From an uncultured Lachnospiraceae bacterium (GTDB taxonomy: Bacteria; Bacillota; Clostridia; Lachnospirales; Lachnospiraceae): a DNA stretch of 64,000 nucleotides. This document shows, in pieces, positions 1-8,947 of the stretch (the first letter of the stretch is position 1; each line of letters starts with the position of its first letter). Below the pieces are notes generated by a model, which was not told where the DNA came from, ran no database searches, and saw nothing but the letters and a program-made list of their open reading frames with translations. The stretch lies in contig CAQGLR010000015.1 in NCBI GenBank assembly GCA_948794795.1, forward strand, positions 23,902 to 87,901. Direction: 5' to 3'. The position numbers and the translations under genes are program-made.

Positions 1-475
1 CATTAACTGTAGCAGCAAGCCCCTTTGTTTCAGGGTCTGAATCCCAGAAATCTTTTACATCACGGAGCAGGAAATTGCTTAATGCAAAGTCTGCATCAGA
101 ATACATAACTACATCAGGTGCATCCTGGTTAGATACCAGTGTGTTAAGTGTCTGGTTATATGTTGCAACCTCATTATAAACAGGATTTACCTTAATATTA
201 GGATAAAGCTCCATAAAACGGTCTGCAAGATACTCAACTGTTTCTTTCTGGTCAAAATGGAAATATGTAAGCTCAATATCATCCTTGGTAAGGTCAGTTG
301 CTATACTATACTTAATTCCATTAATTTCCTTCTCTTCTGTTTTGCCAGATACATTTGTTGAATCACTCTTGCTCTTAGTGCCGCCAACATCATCACCACC
401 TCCGTTGCTGCCACATCCTGCAAGCCCAAGCACCATAGACATCGAAAGTGCCAATGCTAATAATTTTTTCCTCAT
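1..475 (-). CDS. Sugar ABC transporter solute-binding lipoprotein (3' end outside window)
   Basis: The start is the ATG at 473-475, preceded by a GGGAGGAAG ribosome site. The first 21 residues are a lipoprotein signal (MRKKLLALALSMSMVLGLAG followed by C), then a Gly/Ser/Asp-rich linker. The mature part begins with the form typical of CUT1 extracellular sugar-binding proteins (ELTYFHFDQKETVEYLADRF, then ...NQDAPDVVMYSDADFAL...). Only about 158 codons lie in the window; the gene runs off the left edge. It follows two permease genes on the same strand after about 120 bp, so it is probably the binding protein of that importer. Substrate cannot be read from this fragment. Confidence 0.85.
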   Translation of the reverse strand, partial: MRKKLLALALSMSMVLGLAGCGSNGGGDDVGGTKSKSDSTNVSGKTEEKEINGIKYSIATDLTKDDIELTYFHFDQKETVEYLADRFMELYPNIKVNPVYNEVATYNQTLNTLVSNQDAPDVVMYSDADFALSNFLLRDVKDFWDSDPETKGLAATVN

Positions 476-597
476 ACTTCTTCCTCCCTTTAGATATTTT
501 TTCTCCAAAACTCTCCTTGATGTAGTAAATTATAACATATAACATATACAATTTCTACACTTTTTTGTAAATTATTTTACATATTTTCAAACTATTT

Positions 598-1626
598 TTA
601 TTCACCTGTAATACCTGTACGGTCAATACTCTCAACAAAGTATCTCTGTAATACAAAGTACATAATAAGCAATGGCAGTATGCTAAGCATTGTACCAGAC
701 ATATTAATTGACTCATTAATACTTGTAACCGCATTTGTAGCTGTCTGCGAATATTTATCATAGTTTGTAGCAAAGTTCTTAAGCTGTATTATAAGTGAAG
801 TCCAGCCTGACTTTGTAGTTATACCTGACACATACATAGATGTAAGGTAAGACTCATTCCAGTACCATACAAATGAGAAAAGTGATACTGTTATAATAGC
901 AGGTGCTGCTGATGGAAGTGAAATCCTGTAGAATGATTTCCAGTATCCAGCACCATCTATCTGTGCAGCTTCAATAAGCACTTTTGGAACCTGCCTGAAG
1001 AACTGCCAGAATATAAGTATAAATATTGGTGCATTTATCCCCATGCCAAGTATGGAAGGGAGCACGAATGACCATATTGTGCCAAGGATACCCATATTTG
1101 AATAAAGTACATATGTAGGTATCATTGTAACCTGGCTAGGAAGTATAAATGTAAATAATATTATACCAAGTACAACTTTCTTGCCTGGAAATTCAAAACG
1201 TGCAAGACCATATCCAATAATAGAACATGATATAAGGTTACATATTGTAGGAAGCCCTGCAATAAGCACACTCTGCCCAAATGATTTCCAGAAATCCATA
1301 CTCTTTGCAGCTTGTTTATAATTATCAAGATTGAAGGAGCTTGGTATCCAGTTAATAGATGAATCAAGCAGGTCATCAAGAGTCATAAAGCTGCTGCTCA
1401 ACATATGGAGTATAGGATAAATATATATAAAGCCTATACATATTAACAATGCATAAATTACAAATACCTTTAGGAAACCTTCTTTTTCTTTAGAACCAAG
1501 CAGGAACTTACGGATTTTATCCTTAGTTATCTGCTTCTTGTCTTTTATAAGGATTTCCCCTGAAGGAGTTATTACCTGTTCAGCAATATCCTTATCCCCT
1601 TGCTGCTTTTGCATTCTTTTTAGCAT
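598..1626 (-). CDS. Sugar ABC transporter permease, MalG-like
   Basis: A 342-residue inner-membrane permease of a CUT1 carbohydrate importer. It has an unusually long charged cytoplasmic N terminus (about 60 residues), six predicted membrane segments, and the EAA loop near residue 220 (EAAQIDGAGYWKSF...LP) that docks the ABC ATPase. The start at 1626 is supported by a GGAGG site about 10 bases upstream. The first 35 bases overlap the end of the preceding permease, so the two are translationally coupled. No ATPase gene is visible in this operon; CUT1 importers in Firmicutes commonly share one MsmK-type ATPase encoded elsewhere. Subfamily is clear, substrate is not. Confidence 0.9.
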   Translation of the reverse strand: MLKRMQKQQGDKDIAEQVITPSGEILIKDKKQITKDKIRKFLLGSKEKEGFLKVFVIYALLICIGFIYIYPILHMLSSSFMTLDDLLDSSINWIPSSFNLDNYKQAAKSMDFWKSFGQSVLIAGLPTICNLISCSIIGYGLARFEFPGKKVVLGIILFTFILPSQVTMIPTYVLYSNMGILGTIWSFVLPSILGMGINAPIFILIFWQFFRQVPKVLIEAAQIDGAGYWKSFYRISLPSAAPAIITVSLFSFVWYWNESYLTSMYVSGITTKSGWTSLIIQLKNFATNYDKYSQTATNAVTSINESINMSGTMLSILPLLIMYFVLQRYFVESIDRTGITGE

Positions 1627-2620
1627 TCTTTGCGCTCCTCCTTTCTATCTGTTTCAGCTGTTTCTGCTCTTTCTTATGTGCCTTCTTCGCTTTCTTAACC
1701 TGTTTCTCATATACATCCTTCTTTGACATAAACAGTGCAGCAAATAAAGCCACCATAAGTACTACTACTACAGAATACATCCATGCCATTGCAGACGCAT
1801 AGCCATAACCTTTCTCTTGCGTTCCTGAAAACATAGATTCTTGTATCAGCCCTATAATTGAGTTCTGTTCATTATTAGAAATAAATACTATTGTATATAC
1901 AATATTAAGCAAAATCATAGGCTTGATATTTGGCAGTGTAATCTTCCAGAAACACTCCCAGCCTGAACCACCATCAATTTTAGCTGCTTCATACATTGAC
2001 CTGTCAATCTTCTGCAGGCTTGAAATAAATATCAGTATCTGTACACCTGAATACCAGAGTATTGTAACCATATTTTCAAAGAGGTCTGATATAGGGTCAG
2101 CAAGTGCACCTGGCAGTGTTTCCTCCAATGTAGCTGTAATAGCCTGTGTATCAATAGATGTAAGGCTTCCTGCACCTTCCTGGTTAAGCATGCCAAGTAT
2201 AGGGCCGCTTACGATAATAACCGGCAAGAAGAATATAAGCCTGAAAAAGCCTTTGCCTTTTACATTCTGGTTAAGCATTATAGCTATAATCAAGGCAAAT
2301 ACTACTATAATTGGCACTGAAATAACTGTTGAAACAAGATAACTAATCATTTCAGTTGTAAATTCTGTCTGCGAGAACAAGATTTCCGTAAAGTTACTAT
2401 AACCTACGTACCTAAACCTCATTCCAACACCTGTCATACGTATATTATGTAGCGCATACCTGAAAGAGGTTATAAGTGGGTATGCAAGGAATAACAGTGC
2501 ACCAATAATCCAAGGTGTTATAAACAAAATCCCTGCTACTGCATCCCTTTTTGCCAGGCGTCCCGCTTTAAGCTTTTTTAGATTCTTCTTCTCTTCTTTA
2601 CTTAATTTCTTTTTACTCAT
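1592..2620 (-). CDS. Sugar ABC transporter permease, MalF-like
   Basis: A 342-residue CUT1 permease paired with the downstream MalG-like gene. I chose the ATG at 2618-2620 (MSKKKLSKEEKK) over an upstream in-frame start at 2650 because an AGGTGA ribosome site sits at the right distance and the start overlaps the stop of the upstream gene (GAGTAA). The EAA loop is EAAKIDGGSGWECFWKITLP. Both termini are strongly Lys/Arg-rich. A long periplasmic-type loop between the second and third helices contains SLTSIDTQAITATLEETLPG, as in other MalF-type proteins of this operon architecture. Function follows from family; the sugar is unknown. Confidence 0.9.
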   Translation of the reverse strand: MSKKKLSKEEKKNLKKLKAGRLAKRDAVAGILFITPWIIGALLFLAYPLITSFRYALHNIRMTGVGMRFRYVGYSNFTEILFSQTEFTTEMISYLVSTVISVPIIVVFALIIAIMLNQNVKGKGFFRLIFFLPVIIVSGPILGMLNQEGAGSLTSIDTQAITATLEETLPGALADPISDLFENMVTILWYSGVQILIFISSLQKIDRSMYEAAKIDGGSGWECFWKITLPNIKPMILLNIVYTIVFISNNEQNSIIGLIQESMFSGTQEKGYGYASAMAWMYSVVVVLMVALFAALFMSKKDVYEKQVKKAKKAHKKEQKQLKQIERRSAKNAKKNAKAARG

Positions 2621-5012
2621 TTGGTTCACCTGCCTTATAGGACATCGCATCCACTGTTACATTTCCAACAGTCTGTGCTTCCTCTGAATAATTGACATAT
2701 ATCTTTGCACCATTATCATAAGTTACAACTGTAACTCCATTGTCAAGCTTCTCATTATTTATAATACATGCATCTGCTGTAGCTTCATTTATTTTTCTAA
2801 GTTCTTTGTCATACTGTGCTACAGTATCTTTATATGTATCATATTCTGTACTAAACAGGTTTGATGAATTAGTATAAAGCAGTTTTGATGAATTCTCATA
2901 TGTAAGATAGAATGAAGGATAAACTCCTGCTTCTACCATCTGTAATAAAAATTCCTGTTTATTTGCCTCAAAGTTCACATAGTCAGAATACATTGGTATA
3001 ATTCCTTTAAGAACCATTGAAATAAAAGGCACTTCTTCATCTACATACATATAATCTGATGAACCAAGAGGCATATCAAGGAATGCATCTGTATTCTTCC
3101 AAAGATAGGATACTGGCTCTTCAAGTATAAGATTTGTCTTATCATCAACTGACTTTAACAGTTTACCATATTTATCTTGTGTATCAAGCTTTGAATAATA
3201 CCTGCTCTTATAACTGTATGAATACAGGCTGTTGCTTATCCCGCTTACTGCAAGGTTTTTGACACCATCACTTGTGTATGAGGATACAAACTTATCCAGG
3301 TCTGATACAGTCTTATTTGGTGTAAGGTAGTAGAATGTCTTGTAAACCTCTGCCCATTCCTCTTCTTTAAATGTCCTTTTATTAATTTGCTTAATCATAT
3401 CAAAAGTAGTCCTGTTAGTATCTGGATTAAGCCTTAACGCATCATTGTAAAGATATACATGGTAGTTATATCCATCTGCTTCCTTAATCAAATCTGTAAG
3501 CTTTGATGTACCTCCAATATGGCTGTCAGCCTTGTATTTTGTAATAGGCACATTGTACAGTCCGCCTTTCTGCCAGCCTTTATATACTGATAAGAGGCTT
3601 TGTACTCCCTTGCCTTTTAATTCGCCATACATTTTCTCTATATTCTCTACTGTTGTAACTGTTACTGCACGCGTTCCAAAAAGAAACTCTTCTCTGTCCG
3701 TACCAAGGAAATCAACCCTTGTATTATATGAAGAATCCTTCTTTGTAACCAGCCCGTTATTAAGCAGATAGTTACGGTATTTAACAGCCATTGCAGAATA
3801 ATTGGCATCATCCCCTGATAAAAGCATATAGCGCACTTTCATATTAAGGTGTGTCCTGTCATCTTCTGCCCTCTCTATATTCCTTCCTGAACTTGAATTA
3901 TTAAGAGGCTGCTTATATACATCACGAAGCAGGAACTTTGCGAAACAGCGGTTATAGTTTACCATAACACCATTTGGATGTGCTTCTATGCTTGCACGCT
4001 GGTATCCATCTTCAACCACTGCAATATAACCTGTCTGCTCCTTTGTGTGTGCCATTCCAAAAATTGGGGCAAGGACACTATTGGCATCCCTTGACATATC
4101 ATAATAGTCCCAGAGATATTCTTTTGTTGTAGAATCCCTGAACCCTACATCTGTACCATAAACCATCTGTGAATATCCTGTTACATAACGTCCTTCTTTA
4201 TTGTCAAGGTTTATTAAAGCACCATTACCATCAGGTATAAGCATATATCCTTCCCTGTCATCAAGGAATGAGTAGCCCATAAATGGGAATACGCTTATTG
4301 TGCCTATATAATTTTCTTCCTTCTCTTCAACAATATAATCATCAGGTATGCTTACAACAAGGTCATCACCATCAAGAGTTATATCAACACTAATCTGGAA
4401 ACCATATTCAGAATATGAAATCTTTGCAGACAAGCCATTGTCAATCTTCTTATACTCTATTGTATTTGGTGTGTTGAAAAGGTCAACCTGGTATGTGCTG
4501 TTTGTTCCAACAATAGCTGTAATAACAATACCAGACTTCATATAGTAGTTCCATGTAGCATTACTGTTACCATCATCCTTCTCATCACTTAAAGTAGACT
4601 CTATAATCTTGCCTGTTTCTTTATTCTCAAGCATTATTGAAAACCTTGGTTTATAGAAATACATTTTATATGTATCATTTTCTGCTACCAGCTCATAGTC
4701 ATCAATAGTAATCCAGTCTTTTTTATCTATCTTACCAAGTGCACCTTTTTGTACTACTTCACCATCATCCATAATAGTGTTGCCTTCGGCTTCCTGGCCT
4801 GTAGCACCTTCTCCACTGCCAGCTTCAGTTCCTTCGCCAGTTCCGTCAGTTTCACCAGTTTCACCAGTTTCTTCTGTGCTGCTTGTTGTTTCACCAGCTG
4901 CAGTATCCTCAAGGCCAGCCTCAGTTGAATGTGAAACACTTGGAACTGCTGAAGCTGCAAGGGTCATGGCAGTAACTAATGCTATTGTTTTCTTTAATTT
5001 TCTAATTGCCAA
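2613..5012 (-). CDS. Secreted DUF5696-type protein
   Basis: About 799 residues. The start is probably TTG at 5010-5012 (reads LAIRKLKKTIALV), because GGAGAGGTGG lies about nine bases before it and this removes a 21-residue extension read through the end of the upstream gene; the two genes overlap by 11 bases. A signal peptide (to about residue 30) is followed by a low-complexity Thr/Glu/Gly linker (about 30-85) and a large globular body resembling the DUF5696 family (recognised from memory, not from a search). The body contains segments such as LLSVYKGWQKGGLYNVPI and VSYLWKNTDAFLDMPLGSSD, which could belong to a glycosidase-like barrel, but no catalytic motif is certain. Its place between two sugar importers suggests an extracellular carbohydrate-linked role. 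Confidence 0.75.
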   Translation of the reverse strand: MAIRKLKKTIALVTAMTLAASAVPSVSHSTEAGLEDTAAGETTSSTEETGETGETDGTGEGTEAGSGEGATGQEAEGNTIMDDGEVVQKGALGKIDKKDWITIDDYELVAENDTYKMYFYKPRFSIMLENKETGKIIESTLSDEKDDGNSNATWNYYMKSGIVITAIVGTNSTYQVDLFNTPNTIEYKKIDNGLSAKISYSEYGFQISVDITLDGDDLVVSIPDDYIVEEKEENYIGTISVFPFMGYSFLDDREGYMLIPDGNGALINLDNKEGRYVTGYSQMVYGTDVGFRDSTTKEYLWDYYDMSRDANSVLAPIFGMAHTKEQTGYIAVVEDGYQRASIEAHPNGVMVNYNRCFAKFLLRDVYKQPLNNSSSGRNIERAEDDRTHLNMKVRYMLLSGDDANYSAMAVKYRNYLLNNGLVTKKDSSYNTRVDFLGTDREEFLFGTRAVTVTTVENIEKMYGELKGKGVQSLLSVYKGWQKGGLYNVPITKYKADSHIGGTSKLTDLIKEADGYNYHVYLYNDALRLNPDTNRTTFDMIKQINKRTFKEEEWAEVYKTFYYLTPNKTVSDLDKFVSSYTSDGVKNLAVSGISNSLYSYSYKSRYYSKLDTQDKYGKLLKSVDDKTNLILEEPVSYLWKNTDAFLDMPLGSSDYMYVDEEVPFISMVLKGIIPMYSDYVNFEANKQEFLLQMVEAGVYPSFYLTYENSSKLLYTNSSNLFSTEYDTYKDTVAQYDKELRKINEATADACIINNEKLDNGVTVVTYDNGAKIYVNYSEEAQTVGNVTVDAMSYKAGEPNE

Positions 5013-7059
5013 GACGATACACCACCTCTCCAATGATTGCACTAATAAACTCAAATACCTGAGCCCAGAGTACATATATAATAAATATCAGCAATGCAAC
5101 AATTAATATTGTAAATATTGTAAGGCATATAATCTTAAATGTTTCCTGTGCTGTATAGTTATTTACATCCTTTATGGCAAGTATCATAAGCACAATTATC
5201 CAGCCATACATTACCACTTCTACAAGTGTAATAAGGAATGCTTCATTATTTGTAAGTACATGCGAAAGCACGAATGATACAGGAGTAAGCATTATATAAG
5301 GAAGAAGGCTGTAGCAGAAATATGTATATATCTTCTTTACTGTTCCTTCACCTTCATTAATTGTACAAACAAGATAATTACACAATGTAACTCCTATAAT
5401 AACTACAATTATTGTTCCTATATCAGATACAAGTTCATATCTTCCTTCCCTGATAGTCTTCTGCAGGAAACCACATAAATACTTATTAATAACATATTCA
5501 GCCATAAATACTACAAGTATTATAGTTGGTGCAATAAAGGACGCCCTTCCTTCTCTTGCAATTCCATATGAACCATCTGACGGATGTCTCATAAAATACT
5601 TTGCATACATCACATTAGAGAAAATCTTATTTTTGCCAAAACCTTCCCATATTTCCCTTGGCTTATTAAATATACCTTTTTTCTTATCTGCATACTTAAG
5701 GACTTTAATTAATATGTACAATGCAATTACTGCAAATATCACTGAAACAATGTTTTTCTTAAGCCAGTTATTCCTTATCTCCCAGAAAGCATCTGAATAA
5801 CCACGGTAATCCTTAGCAAGCTTTGCATAGCTTGTTGCCATATCATAGTTCTCTTCCTGGAAAAGTGCACGACCCATAGCCTTATTGGCATAATCAAACA
5901 TACTGTTCATCTTAAGCACCTGCTCTAACGGCTCTTTACTCTCTGTATAACGTCCCTTTGAATAAAGATATAATGCATTGTGCAGCAGGCTTGTAAATTC
6001 TGATGGCCTGTATACCTGTATCTGGCACTTGTCAGAATCAAGCAGGTAGATATTGTCTTTGGTGTCAATTTTAATACTTGTAACCTGGGTTGAAAGACCT
6101 ACACGCTGTGAACCATCATCCTTAGCACCAAACACGAACAAAAGCTCACCCTGGTTATTGTATTCATATATATATCCCTTTTTTGAAGCAACATATATAT
6201 TATCATGGTTTCCAACTGCAACTGCTGCTGGTGATTCATCATATGCATCACAGTCTGTTATAAGGTTTTTACCTGCAATATTAAGCCTTTTCAGGGAATC
6301 ATACTTTTCACCACTTGTAACTGTATAAATAAGGCCTTTTTCATCTATTGCAAGGTTATCAGGTGTAGATGGTATATTGCTTACCATCTTGGCACGCTGT
6401 GCATCAGTAGCTATTGCACGGCGCAGTATAAGCATAGGGTCTTTTGCTGCTGCATTTGCTCCAAAATAACCAAGGAATGTTCCGCCCTCGTCAGGTGATA
6501 TTTCTACAATACCATTTGTATTGGCATCACATACTATATACATAATCCCTGCGTCATTTACAACAAGTTTGCTAGGCTTATACTCAAGTTTATCACCATA
6601 AAGCGGGCTGTCTGGTTTCCCATATTCGTTCACTTTGTTGCCCTCTTCATCAAACTCGTATACTGCCATTCCTTCAGAATCTGCTACATATACATGTTTA
6701 TCCTCTGTTACAAACACACCTCTTGGAGTATTAAGAATACCTTCACCAATTATCTTAACTAATTCCCCGGCTTCATTACCAACTATGATTCTGCTGTTTC
6801 CAGTATCTGCCACATAGATTTCCCCGTCATCTGTTACAAACAGGTCATTTGGGGCACTTAAAAACTCCTCACCAAATTTGATAATAGTTTCATTTGGCAG
6901 ATAAGCTGTCTGTGTCTCCATAACCCTGCCATATCCATCAACTGTGTATGTACGGTATGGCGTTTCGGCTGAAACTGGTACAGCGGCAATTACGGAAGTA
7001 AAGAACACCACAGCTAAAAACATAGTCATAAGCCTTAAAAACTTTTTACTTATTTTCAT
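5002..7059 (-). CDS. NHL-repeat propeller / TPR / YIP1-type membrane protein
   Basis: 685 residues. An N-terminal signal segment ends near ...VSA-ETPYRT. Residues of about 45-365 form repeated propeller blades with NHL-like signatures (DLFVTDDGEIYVADTGNSRI, GVFVTEDKHVYVADSEGMAV, NLAIDEKGLIYTVTSG, IKIDTKDNIYLLDSDK). A short TPR-like helical stretch follows (YSKGRYTESKEPLEQVLKMN, ALFQEENYDMATSYAKLAKD), then one transmembrane helix near 445-465, and a C-terminal bundle of five to six helices resembling YIP1-family domains. The arrangement suggests an outward sensor or scaffold anchored in the membrane. It overlaps the DUF5696 gene and sits 29 bp after a permease, so all are one transcript. The exact role is unknown. 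Confidence 0.8.
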   Translation of the reverse strand: MKISKKFLRLMTMFLAVVFFTSVIAAVPVSAETPYRTYTVDGYGRVMETQTAYLPNETIIKFGEEFLSAPNDLFVTDDGEIYVADTGNSRIIVGNEAGELVKIIGEGILNTPRGVFVTEDKHVYVADSEGMAVYEFDEEGNKVNEYGKPDSPLYGDKLEYKPSKLVVNDAGIMYIVCDANTNGIVEISPDEGGTFLGYFGANAAAKDPMLILRRAIATDAQRAKMVSNIPSTPDNLAIDEKGLIYTVTSGEKYDSLKRLNIAGKNLITDCDAYDESPAAVAVGNHDNIYVASKKGYIYEYNNQGELLFVFGAKDDGSQRVGLSTQVTSIKIDTKDNIYLLDSDKCQIQVYRPSEFTSLLHNALYLYSKGRYTESKEPLEQVLKMNSMFDYANKAMGRALFQEENYDMATSYAKLAKDYRGYSDAFWEIRNNWLKKNIVSVIFAVIALYILIKVLKYADKKKGIFNKPREIWEGFGKNKIFSNVMYAKYFMRHPSDGSYGIAREGRASFIAPTIILVVFMAEYVINKYLCGFLQKTIREGRYELVSDIGTIIVVIIGVTLCNYLVCTINEGEGTVKKIYTYFCYSLLPYIMLTPVSFVLSHVLTNNEAFLITLVEVVMYGWIIVLMILAIKDVNNYTAQETFKIICLTIFTILIVALLIFIIYVLWAQVFEFISAIIGEVVYRLGN

Positions 7060-7088
7060 GTCTGCTTCCTTCTCCTCTTTGCAAGTGT

Positions 7089-7958
7089 TTACTTGATACC
7101 TGAATGTGCCATGGTGTTCATGACATTATTCTGTAAAATTACGAACAACACAAGGTTTGGTACAAACATTATCAGCGATGCTGCTGCTGCCATACCCTGG
7201 CCAGAAACAGTGTTGTTAGCATTTACCAACGAGTTCATATAGAATGTCAGTGTCTTCATGCTGTCATCATTAATATAGTAGTTTGACGTTTCTACATTGG
7301 TCCATACCTGCTGGAATATCAAAATTGACGCTGTAGCAATAGCCGGCTTAATCATAGGTACAATAATCTTGCGGTATACCGTAAAATCAGTAGCGCCGTC
7401 TATATACGCCGCCTCTATCAGCGCATCCGGAACCTGTTCAACGAACTGTTTTACCAGGAACAGCGCAACCGGGTATGCTACCAGAGGGAATATATGTGCC
7501 CAGAAAGTATCAATCAGCCCAAAGTTACATATAACAAGGTATCTTGGAATAAGTACAGCAGTTGCCACGAACATAAGGGCACCCTGGTTAATTGACATCA
7601 TCAGGTTACGTCCTTTAAATTTAAGCTTTGCAAGTGCAAATGCTGCAAATGTCGTAAATATAAGTGAAAATCCCACAGTCAGTGCCGTAACTATTATACT
7701 GTTAAATACATAACGGCTAAGAGGCACACCAGATGTACGGCTGAACTTAATCAGCTTTGTAAAGTTTTCCATTGAAGGAGACCTTACAAAGAATGTTGGC
7801 GGGAATGCGAACAATTCGTCCATTGGTTTAAACGCGTGGTTTGCAATAAATATAATAGGCATTGCCATAAAGATTACCAATGGAAGTAAAATTAAGATAA
7901 TCTTTAAATGTCCCCTTTCAAACTTCTGGGGGTTAATTCTTTTTCCTTTATAAGCCAT
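7089..7958 (-). CDS. Sugar ABC transporter permease, MalG-like (second importer)
   Basis: 289 residues, the standard length for a CUT1 MalG/UgpE-type permease. Six membrane helices; the ATPase-docking loop is EAAYIDGATDFTVYRKIIVP. The C terminus MNTMAHSGIK is typical of the family. It lies 19 bp after the partner permease and 29 bp before the NHL/YIP1 gene. It is more compact than the permease at 598-1626, which argues that the operon holds two different importers rather than a recent duplication. Confidence 0.92.
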   Translation of the reverse strand: MAYKGKRINPQKFERGHLKIILILLPLVIFMAMPIIFIANHAFKPMDELFAFPPTFFVRSPSMENFTKLIKFSRTSGVPLSRYVFNSIIVTALTVGFSLIFTTFAAFALAKLKFKGRNLMMSINQGALMFVATAVLIPRYLVICNFGLIDTFWAHIFPLVAYPVALFLVKQFVEQVPDALIEAAYIDGATDFTVYRKIIVPMIKPAIATASILIFQQVWTNVETSNYYINDDSMKTLTFYMNSLVNANNTVSGQGMAAAASLIMFVPNLVLFVILQNNVMNTMAHSGIK

Positions 7959-7977
7959 CTGTTACTTCCCTCCTTTA

Positions 7978-8901
7978 TTAGTCTTTTTCTGCCAGAAGAG
8001 CATTAGCTCCCTTAGAGAATATCTGTACAATCAGCAACAGTACAACTGAAACAGCAGCAGCATAGCCCATCTCATACCTTAAGAAACCATAATCTTCAAT
8101 ATGGTTTACAATAAGCTGTGCAGCATATCCTGGTGACGGGTTACCTGTAAGCTGTGTTGAAATAAGACCATTCTGGAACGCACCAACAACTGCCATAACC
8201 GCTGCAAAAAGCATCTGGGGCTTCATTTGTGGCACTGTTATATAAATCATTTCCTGGAAGCGGTTCTTAATCCCGTCAATCGCTGCTGCTTCATAAAGTT
8301 CTTCATCTGAGTTAAGGATACCTGCTATCATAGAAAGGAAGCCAATACCCATTGAAGACCAAAGACCTATAATAATTACGATTGGCAACAGATACCTTAC
8401 ATCAACGAGCCAGATTATAGGCTCATTGATTAAGCCCAGGCTTATAAGCCAGCTGTTCAGAAGACCTGTCTGGTCTCCTGAGAATATAACCTTCCATAAT
8501 ACTGTCATAGCAACACCGACTGTCATACTTGGTGAATACAGAATTAACGCAAATATTGTCCTCGGTCCTTTTGTAAGGTTACAAAGTGCCCATGCAAGCA
8601 CGAAAGAAAGTATGTATCCGCCAATACCTACAACAACCGCATACACTACAGTATTAGGCAGTACGTACTGCATAAATACTTCATCACTTGTTATAAGTGT
8701 TATATAGTTCAGAAAGCCTACAAATGATGGAAACTGGATTGCATTAAAGTTTGTAAATGACAGTATAACTGCCAGGATTACAGGCACCAGTATAAATATT
8801 AAAAATACCAGTGCATATGGTGCCATAAATATGTAACCATTCCAGTTAGAATTCTCACGCTTCCTGATATTGCTTTTTTGCTTTTTTTCATTATTTGCCA
8901 T
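7978..8901 (-). CDS. Sugar ABC transporter permease, MalF-like (second importer)
   Basis: 307 residues. A basic cytoplasmic N terminus (MANNEKKQKSNIRKRENSNW) precedes six membrane helices, with the EAA loop YEAAAIDGIKNRFQEMIYIT. Family membership (CUT1 permease, UgpA/LplB-like) is clear from the helix pattern and loop. It lies between the large binding-protein gene (46 bp upstream) and the partner permease (19 bp downstream). The substrate is inferred only from context to be a plant-derived oligosaccharide. Confidence 0.92.
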   Translation of the reverse strand: MANNEKKQKSNIRKRENSNWNGYIFMAPYALVFLIFILVPVILAVILSFTNFNAIQFPSFVGFLNYITLITSDEVFMQYVLPNTVVYAVVVGIGGYILSFVLAWALCNLTKGPRTIFALILYSPSMTVGVAMTVLWKVIFSGDQTGLLNSWLISLGLINEPIIWLVDVRYLLPIVIIIGLWSSMGIGFLSMIAGILNSDEELYEAAAIDGIKNRFQEMIYITVPQMKPQMLFAAVMAVVGAFQNGLISTQLTGNPSPGYAAQLIVNHIEDYGFLRYEMGYAAAVSVVLLLIVQIFSKGANALLAEKD

Positions 8902-8947
8902 GTTTTTCTCATCCCTCCGTTTTAGCTGGACGGCAAACCTTTGTCCG

